From the NCBI RefSeq assembly GCF_946885885.1, contig NZ_CAMPHN010000146.1:1-10711 (forward strand): a stretch of 10,711 bases of DNA. The letters are read 5' to 3'. Source of the stretch: an uncultured Pseudomonas sp. (GTDB lineage Bacteria; Pseudomonadota; Gammaproteobacteria; Pseudomonadales; Pseudomonadaceae). Under the pieces are notes generated by a model. That model did no database searches. It was given only the letters and a program-made list of their open reading frames with translations, and had not been told where the DNA came from. Of this stretch, positions 6,732 through 10,711 are shown one piece after another; the stretch's first letter is position 1, and the number at the start of each line of letters is the position of its first letter. The translations under genes were made by a program, and so were the position numbers.

Positions 6732-8192
6732 ATGGAAAACCAGGCCGAATACCTGCGCAAAGACGCGATACCAGCCGACATGGGCATGGAGCAGCATATG
6801 CAGATGATGGCGCGCCGGCGCGACGCCACGCGCTGGTGTCATTTCGTCAATATCGCGTTGGGTTTCTGGGTGCTCAGTGCGCCCTTTATCTTCGGCTACC
6901 TCGGAATCGCTCCAAGCGACCTGGATCTGCCGCGCCTGGCCAGCGAACGTTCGCTGGCCGCCGTGGAAACCCGCGCACTGTGGATGACCTGGAGCGATGT
7001 GCTCAGCGGTGCGCTGATCGTGGCGTTCTCCGTGCTCTCGCTGCTGCGCATCAGCTGGAGTCAATGGGCCAACGCCGGCATGGGACTGTGGCTGATGTTC
7101 GCCCAGCTATTGTTCTGGACGCCGTCGCCGGCCGGCTATGGCAACGGCCTGCTGGTCGGCGCCCTGGTCATCGGCTTTTCCGTGCTAGTGCCGATGATGC
7201 CCGGTATGAGCATGTCCGGCATGATGCAAAAAGCCTCGGTACCGCCCGGCTGGGATTACAACCCATCGACCTGGTTGCAGCGCCTGCCCATCGCCGTGCT
7301 CGCGCTGCTCGGCATCCTCCTCGCGCGCTACCTGGCGGCGTACCAACTGGGTCATATCGACAATGCCAGGGACCCGTTCTTCGGTGCCGAACCCAACGGC
7401 ACCGAGACCATCATCACCTCCGAGATGTCCAAGGCCTGGCCGGTGTCCGATGCCGGGGTCGGCGTCATGGCCTATATGCTGGAACTGCTGATGGCGGTGA
7501 TGGGCGATGCGCGGCGCTGGCGCACCATGCCCTGGATGGTCGCGGCCTTCGGCGTGGTGGTGGTGCCGCTCGGCGTGGTGAGTATCTTCTTTATCATCGC
7601 CCAGCCGATTTTCATCGGTACCTGGTGCACCCTATGCCTGCTCCAGGCCTTGGCGATGCTGATGATGATGCCCTACGCCCTCGACGAACTGGTGGCCATG
7701 GGGCAATTCCTCAAGGATGCGCGGCGCCGCGGCAAACCCTTCCGACGCAGCTTCTTTATGGGCGACGCGATGGAGGGCGCGCGCGAAGACCGGCACCGCG
7801 AGTTCGAGGGCGGCCTGGTCCAGACGAGCATAAAGAGCCTGTACGGGGTAAACCTGCCGTGGAACCTGGCGGCGCTGTGCCTAGTCGGCGTCTGGCTGAT
7901 GTGCACCCGGCTGATCTACGGCACCGCCGGTGCCATGGCCAACAGCGACCATTTGATAGGCGCGCTGCTGATCACCCTCTCGGTGCTGGCCATGGCCGAG
8001 GTCGCGCGGCCGTTGCGCTGGTTGAATATCCCCATCGGCCTGTGGCTGCTCGCCGCGCCCTGGATACTGGCCGGCGGCGGCCTTGGCGCGACGATCGGCA
8101 GCATGATCGCGGGCGTATTGATAGTCGCGGCAAGCCTGCCGAAAGGACCGATTCGCCATCGCTATGCCGGATGGAGCGAGTTGCTGCGTTGA
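6732..8192 (+). CDS. Membrane protein with VKOR-like core flanked by SPW-repeat regions
   Basis: This encodes 486 residues, an inner-membrane protein. The ATG at 6732 has GGGGGAG (6719-6725) 6 bases upstream. An N-terminal region (about 33-155) reads like one SPW unit (NIALGFWVLSAPFIFGYLG). The middle (about 180-345) matches the bacterial vitamin K epoxide reductase group: NGTETIITSEMSKAWPVSD, RWRTMPW, then QPIFIGTWCTLCLLQA, with the redox pair C299-x2-C302. The C-terminal region (about 375-478) is a second SPW-like unit with GLWLLAAPWIL. VKOR proteins oxidise thiols and pass electrons to quinones. The loop between the first two VKOR helices has no cysteine here; the only other cysteines are C36, C383 and C391. 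The usual shuttle pair is therefore absent. The gene lies 135 bases after GH65 on the same strand. Function in this context is inferred. Confidence 0.87.
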   Translation: MENQAEYLRKDAIPADMGMEQHMQMMARRRDATRWCHFVNIALGFWVLSAPFIFGYLGIAPSDLDLPRLASERSLAAVETRALWMTWSDVLSGALIVAFSVLSLLRISWSQWANAGMGLWLMFAQLLFWTPSPAGYGNGLLVGALVIGFSVLVPMMPGMSMSGMMQKASVPPGWDYNPSTWLQRLPIAVLALLGILLARYLAAYQLGHIDNARDPFFGAEPNGTETIITSEMSKAWPVSDAGVGVMAYMLELLMAVMGDARRWRTMPWMVAAFGVVVVPLGVVSIFFIIAQPIFIGTWCTLCLLQALAMLMMMPYALDELVAMGQFLKDARRRGKPFRRSFFMGDAMEGAREDRHREFEGGLVQTSIKSLYGVNLPWNLAALCLVGVWLMCTRLIYGTAGAMANSDHLIGALLITLSVLAMAEVARPLRWLNIPIGLWLLAAPWILAGGGLGATIGSMIAGVLIVAASLPKGPIRHRYAGWSELLR

Positions 8193-8315
8193 TTCGCTCA
8201 CGCCACACTCCTGAATATTGCCGCATTCGCCGATTGCGCTAATCTGCACAGACGTCGCCCTGCCACTCGAACGTGCGCAGATGCGCCAAGGACGCGCAAA
8301 ACAACAGGGACGCAT

Positions 8316-8795
8316 ATGCACGTTGACCACACGCTGATAATCCGCCCCGCCCGCGAAACGGACTCGCCCGCCATCGCCGCACTGATCGACAGCCTCGTCC
8401 CGCATATTCTCGCCGCCCCTGGCGCGCCTGCCGCCGAGGCCTTTATGGCGAGCATTTCCCCAGCAGCTATCGCGGGCTATATCCGCAACCCCGACTATCG
8501 CTACTTGCTGGGTTTTATCGGCGAAACCCTGGTCGGCGCGGCAGCGATACGCGACGACAATCATCTCTATCACCTGTTCGTCGATGGGCAGTTTCACCGT
8601 CGGGGCATCGCCACGGCGCTTTGGACGCAGTTGCGGGAAGCGGCCATGGAGGCCGGCAACACCGGCGAATTCACCGTCAATTCATCGATCAACGCCATCG
8701 CCGTCTACTCCCGACTCGGCTTTGTCGCCGTGGGCGAAGTGCAACACAAAAACGGCTTGCAGTTTCAGCCCATGCGGCTGGCAACCGAGCGCTAA
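8316..8795 (+). CDS. GNAT-family N-acetyltransferase
   Basis: This encodes 159 residues. The ATG at 8316 follows AGGGA (8306-8310) by 5 bases. The layout is a standard GNAT fold: opening strand LIIRPARETDSPAIAALI, central strands (YLLGFIGETLVGAAAI), then HLYHLFVDGQFHRRGIATAL, where HRRGIA is the acetyl-CoA pyrophosphate loop (Q/R-x-x-G-x-A/G). The end, VNSSINAIAVYSRLGFVAVG, is the usual motif B region. The acceptor cannot be predicted; such small proteins acetylate amino groups of metabolites or protein N-termini. The lipoprotein gene follows after 29 bases, suggesting one transcript. Confidence 0.9.
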   Translation: MHVDHTLIIRPARETDSPAIAALIDSLVPHILAAPGAPAAEAFMASISPAAIAGYIRNPDYRYLLGFIGETLVGAAAIRDDNHLYHLFVDGQFHRRGIATALWTQLREAAMEAGNTGEFTVNSSINAIAVYSRLGFVAVGEVQHKNGLQFQPMRLATER

Positions 8796-8824
8796 CCAGC
8801 CCTGATCACCAACCAGGAAGCCCG

Positions 8825-9172
8825 ATGAGCATCAAACAAACCCTTATCCCCCTGCTACTCGCCCTAGCGCTCTCGGCTTGCGGCAAACCGGTGCCCGCGG
8901 AAAAAGCCGCTTACGTCGGCGAATGGCAAGCGCCAGCCATGTACCTGCTGATCACCCAGGATGGTTCGGTGCGCTACAAGCGCCTCAAAGGCGGCGCGAC
9001 CACCTCGGTCGAAGGCCCGCTCAAAGGCTTCGTCGGCGATAACTTCGAAGTCGGTATCGGCCCGATGGCCGCGACCTTTGTCGTCAGCAAACCGCCTTAC
9101 CAGGATGGCGGGCAGTGGAAAATGGTGGTGGATGGCGTGGAGCTGAGTAGAAGCCTGGACAGAGGCATATAA
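8825..9172 (+). CDS. Small lipoprotein of unknown function
   Basis: This encodes 115 residues. AGGAAG (8815-8820) lies just before the ATG at 8825. Lys4 and a hydrophobic core (residues 7-16) lead into the lipobox L16-S17-A18-C19, so Cys19 should be lipidated by signal peptidase II processing. Position +2 is glycine, not aspartate, which favours sorting to the outer membrane. The mature part is short, mostly beta-strand and rich in glycine (GEWQAPAMYLLITQDGSV, GPLKGFVGDNFEVGIGP, then GQWKMVVDGVELSR). I know of similar small pseudomonad lipoproteins but no function for them. It is probably cotranscribed with the acetyltransferase gene. Confidence 0.87.
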   Translation: MSIKQTLIPLLLALALSACGKPVPAEKAAYVGEWQAPAMYLLITQDGSVRYKRLKGGATTSVEGPLKGFVGDNFEVGIGPMAATFVVSKPPYQDGGQWKMVVDGVELSRSLDRGI

Positions 9173-9209
9173 CCGCGCCTGTGAACTTTCCGGGGACCGA
9201 GGTCACGAG

Positions 9210-9268
9210 TTGGCGCTTTTTTAGCAGGCCAGAGGTGCTAAACCCAGGTCTACAAACAGCAGCGCCAA
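9210..9268. repeat. Nested inverted repeat downstream of the lipoprotein gene
   Basis: An outer pair, TTGGCGCT (9210-9217) with AGCGCCAA (9261-9268), encloses an inner pair, TTTAGCA (9220-9226) with TGCTAAA (9236-9242), around a 9-base loop. Both are perfect. There is no terminal T-run on the plus strand. It begins 38 bases after the lipoprotein stop. It could be a 3' stabilising structure of that mRNA or part of a separate regulatory RNA. Confidence 0.45.
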
Positions 9269-9305
9269 CCGGAATTATGTGATTCGCTTCACGCTCCGCC
9301 GCCCG

Positions 9306-9323
9306 TATAGCGAATGTCTTACA
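9306..9323 (+). promoter_or_regulatory. GacA-box-like upstream activating sequence
   Basis: TATAGCGAATGTCTTACA compares with the pseudomonad GacA site TGTAAG-NNATNN-CTTACA. The right half is exact, the central AT matches, and the left half matches at 3 of 6 positions. It lies about 65 bases before the inferred start of the GGA-hairpin RNA, the spacing expected of rsm gene promoters. A weak promoter follows: TTGTCG at 9347-9352 and TAATCT at 9368-9373, with a short 15-base spacer. Confidence 0.5.
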
Positions 9324-9379
9324 CGCATCCGCAGCAATACGCCCTGTTGTCGTCTTAGTTCAACGCCTAATCTGTGTCC

Positions 9380-9493
9380 ATCAGCTGCTGCGCAGGACGC
9401 GCACAGGGATCACGGACGATCGACCATGGCCCGGATGGCTACCGACAGGATGTCGGAATGGTCTGAGAAAAAACCCGCCTCGGCGGGTTTTTT
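9380..9493 (+). ncRNA. Candidate Rsm-type (CsrB/RsmX/RsmY/RsmZ-like) regulatory RNA
   Basis: Four successive hairpins present GGA in the loop. They are TGCGC/GCGCA with loop AGGAC (9389-9403); GATC/GATC with loop ACGGAC (9408-9421); TGGCC/GGCTA with one G-U pair and loop CGGAT (9427-9441); and CCGACA/TGTCGG with loop GGA (9442-9456). The last contains CAGGATG, the repeat consensus of E. coli CsrB. Further GGA triplets lie at 9407-9409 and 9455-9457. A strong terminator closes the RNA, giving about 114 bases, the size of RsmX/RsmY. Such RNAs bind the translational repressor RsmA/CsrA and free its target mRNAs; transcription depends on the GacS/GacA system. A GacA-box-like site lies upstream. 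The start is an estimate from a weak -10. I cannot tell which rsm paralogue it is. The family assignment rests on architecture read by eye. Confidence 0.75.
9468..9493. terminator. Strong Rho-independent terminator, symmetrical
   Basis: Six A residues, CCCGC, loop CTCG, GCGGG, then six T residues. It terminates the candidate Rsm-type RNA, 11 bases after its last hairpin. The A- and T-tracts make it able to work in both directions. It also shows that the LysE-type gene cannot be read from far upstream as one long protein. Confidence 0.93.
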
Positions 9494-9496
9494 GTT

Positions 9497-9515
9497 GTGC
9501 GCGATTAAAGCGCAC
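9497..9515. promoter_or_regulatory. Short perfect dyad upstream of the LysE-type gene
   Basis: GTGCGC (9497-9502) and GCGCAC (9510-9515) flank the AT-rich heptamer GATTAAA. The dyad sits directly after the sRNA terminator and 63 bases before the exporter's start, where an operator or leader hairpin could act. No regulator gene is in view. Confidence 0.3.
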
Positions 9516-9578
9516 GACAGCGACTGCGCGGCCTGTGAGAAGCTGGGCAGCCCCAAACCCCACCCGAGCCTGATTGCC

Positions 9579-10223
9579 ATGTTTGGAACGCAAGACCTGC
9601 TGCTGTTCATGATTACCGGCCTGTTGTTGAACATGGCCCCCGGCCCCGACTCGCTGTTGATCATGGCGCGCAGCGCTGCTCATGGCTGGCGAGCGGGCTC
9701 GGCGGCAGCGCTGGGTATCGGTGCCGGCACGTTCGTGCATGTCTTCGCCGCGGCGATCGGTTTGTCGGCGCTGCTCGCCACCTCGAGCACGGCGTTCGCC
9801 GTGGTCAAATATCTGGGCGCGGCCTATTTGCTGTATGTGGGTTTCAGCATGCTGATCGCCCGGAAAAAGCCCGCAGCCGACGCGTCAACCACGCTCGCGC
9901 CGCCACCCGCGTTGTCTTATCGCCGCGTCTTCGCCCAGGGCTTTCTGACCAATGTGCTGAACCCGAAAGTCGCGGTGTTTTTCCTCGCCTTCGTGCCCCA
10001 GTTCATCGCGCCGGAGGCGTCGAACAAAGCCCTCGCATTTATCGTGCTGGGCTGCATCTTCAATTTTAACGGCATGCTCTGGTGTCATTTCCTGGCGGTG
10101 TCGTCGGCATTCGCCAGCCGACGCATTCAGGCCAGCGAGACGGTTTCGCACTGGTTGAACCGGTTGATTGGCGGCCTATTCATCTCGCTCGGGATCAAGC
10201 TTGGACTCGCCGAGCGTACTTAG
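9579..10223 (+). CDS. LysE/RhtB-family amino acid exporter
   Basis: This encodes 214 residues, the usual family length, with about six hydrophobic segments. The ATG at 9579 gives the family's normal opening (MFGTQDLLLFMITGLLLN), followed by the signature APGPDSLLIMARS and GWRAGSAAALGIGAG. The frame is open further upstream, but that would run through the terminator at 9468-9493, so those starts are rejected. No good ribosome binding site is visible before 9579. A basic cytoplasmic loop (ARKKPAADA) separates the two halves, and the second half has the typical GFLTNVLNPKVAVFFLAFVP. The family exports amino acids such as threonine, homoserine, leucine or lysine across the inner membrane; the substrate is not predictable. 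The next gene starts 40 bases after the stop, possibly in one transcript. Confidence 0.92.
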   Translation: MFGTQDLLLFMITGLLLNMAPGPDSLLIMARSAAHGWRAGSAAALGIGAGTFVHVFAAAIGLSALLATSSTAFAVVKYLGAAYLLYVGFSMLIARKKPAADASTTLAPPPALSYRRVFAQGFLTNVLNPKVAVFFLAFVPQFIAPEASNKALAFIVLGCIFNFNGMLWCHFLAVSSAFASRRIQASETVSHWLNRLIGGLFISLGIKLGLAERT

Positions 10224-10263
10224 ACGGCAGGGGCCAAGCCCCAGGGCGCGGCGCCTTCACGTC

Positions 10264-10711
10264 ATGGCGCTGCTGTGCCTACTTGGCCTGTTATTGCCGC
10301 CGCTCTCGCACCTGCTCGCCGACTCGGCAGGCGCGCCGGCCTGGCTGATCGACCTGGCCAGCCATTGGCAGTGGTTGTTCTTACCGGGCCTGGCGCTGTT
10401 CGCCGGGCTGGCCAGTTGGTGCGACAGGCGCTGGGCCGTTCTGCTGTTAGCGCTGCCCCTGCCCTGGTTGACGGCATCCGCACCGGCACCGACGGGCGAT
10501 CCGCAAGCCCCGGCGTTTTCCGTGGCCAGCGCCAATGTCAATTTGCATAGCCGCGACACGCGGGCACTCGCCACTTGGCTGACCGGGGTGCAGGCGGATG
10601 TCGTGGTGGTGCTCGAGGTTTCGCCGGCTTATGCGACGGGTTTACGCGCTTTAACTGACTACCCCTTTCAACGCATAGTCGCGCAGGACAGCCCTTTCGG
10701 CATCGCCTTGC
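10264..10711 (+). CDS. Membrane-anchored endonuclease/exonuclease/phosphatase (EEP) family protein, 5' part
   Basis: The frame is open from ATG 10264 to the window edge (149 codons), so the C-terminus is missing. The N-terminus has about three membrane segments: residues 1-19 (MALLCLLGLLLPPLSHLLA), then WQWLFLPGLALFAGLASW, then WAVLLLALPLPWL. The catalytic domain begins near residue 86: FSVASANVNLHSRDT, with N91, then QADVVVVLEVSP, where E118 should be the metal-binding glutamate, and DYPFQRIV and SPFGIAL. This matches the EEP (DNase I-like) superfamily in its membrane-anchored bacterial form. The substrate is unknown; the active site probably faces the periplasm. No ribosome binding site is obvious. 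A GGGGC/GCCCC hairpin (10230-10242) lies in the gap after the exporter. The frame is also open upstream of 10264, so a non-ATG start cannot be excluded. Confidence 0.85.
   Translation, partial: MALLCLLGLLLPPLSHLLADSAGAPAWLIDLASHWQWLFLPGLALFAGLASWCDRRWAVLLLALPLPWLTASAPAPTGDPQAPAFSVASANVNLHSRDTRALATWLTGVQADVVVVLEVSPAYATGLRALTDYPFQRIVAQDSPFGIAL

Noticed and set aside
6704..8242. Second plus-strand open frame of about 510 codons over the membrane-protein gene
   Set aside because: Its translation is dominated by R, G and A with no membrane helices or motifs, while the overlapping frame encodes clear VKOR and SPW motifs.
8218..8245. Sigma-70 promoter before the acetyltransferase (TTGCCG, 16 bases, TAATCT)
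   Set aside because: Only 4 of 6 and 3 of 6 positions match consensus; this is within chance expectation for the region.
9183..9204. AlgU/RpoE-type promoter starting with GAACTT
   Set aside because: The TC of a possible -10 lies 14 bases after GAACTT rather than 16-17, and the rest of the -10 does not match.
9279..9578. N-terminal extension of the LysE-type exporter by 100 codons
   Set aside because: It would run through the GGA hairpins and a strong terminator, and the family's normal N-terminus begins at 9579.

Overview
The window looks like chromosomal DNA of a gamma-proteobacterium, most probably Pseudomonas in the broad sense. The GC content is high (one 60-base line inside the glycosidase gene counts to 70%). 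The protein set is typical of pseudomonads: a quaternary-ammonium binding protein, ExoD, DUF1203, a LysE-type exporter and an EEP-family protein. A candidate Rsm-type (CsrB-like) regulatory RNA also sits at the right-hand side. No tRNA, rRNA, insertion sequence, integrase or CRISPR array was seen.

Layout: (1) 1-307 is the 3' end of an ABC-transporter binding protein for glycine betaine, choline or carnitine, closed by a clear Rho-independent terminator. (2) 308-1120 is an AT-rich island (about 40% GC on hand-counted lines) with one orphan gene of unknown function and a strong ribosome binding site; it looks acquired. (3) 1191-3058 holds a Pseudomonas-like hypothetical gene on the plus strand, converging on a DUF1203 gene and an ExoD-family membrane-protein gene on the minus strand. 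(4) 3245-8192 is a plus-strand cluster: a ribokinase-like PfkB sugar kinase, a GH65 glycoside phosphorylase/hydrolase overlapping it by 8 bases, and a membrane protein combining a VKOR-like core with flanking SPW-repeat regions. (5) 8316-9172 holds a GNAT acetyltransferase and a small outer-membrane lipoprotein, 29 bases apart. (6) 9173-9578 has no protein gene. It carries a nested inverted repeat, a GacA-box-like site, a run of four hairpins each with GGA in the loop, and a strong terminator. This is the architecture of an RsmX/RsmY/RsmZ sRNA that titrates RsmA/CsrA. (7) 9579 to the end holds a LysE/RhtB-family exporter and the start of a membrane-anchored endonuclease/exonuclease/phosphatase protein cut by the window edge.

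How they may work together: the kinase and GH65 enzyme are probably translationally coupled. They would break an alpha-glucoside (trehalose-, kojibiose- or maltose-like) and phosphorylate a released or related sugar. The membrane protein that follows could belong to the same envelope or stress programme, but this is inferred only from position. The Rsm-like RNA would link the locus to the Gac/Rsm cascade at the level of the whole cell rather than acting on its neighbours.
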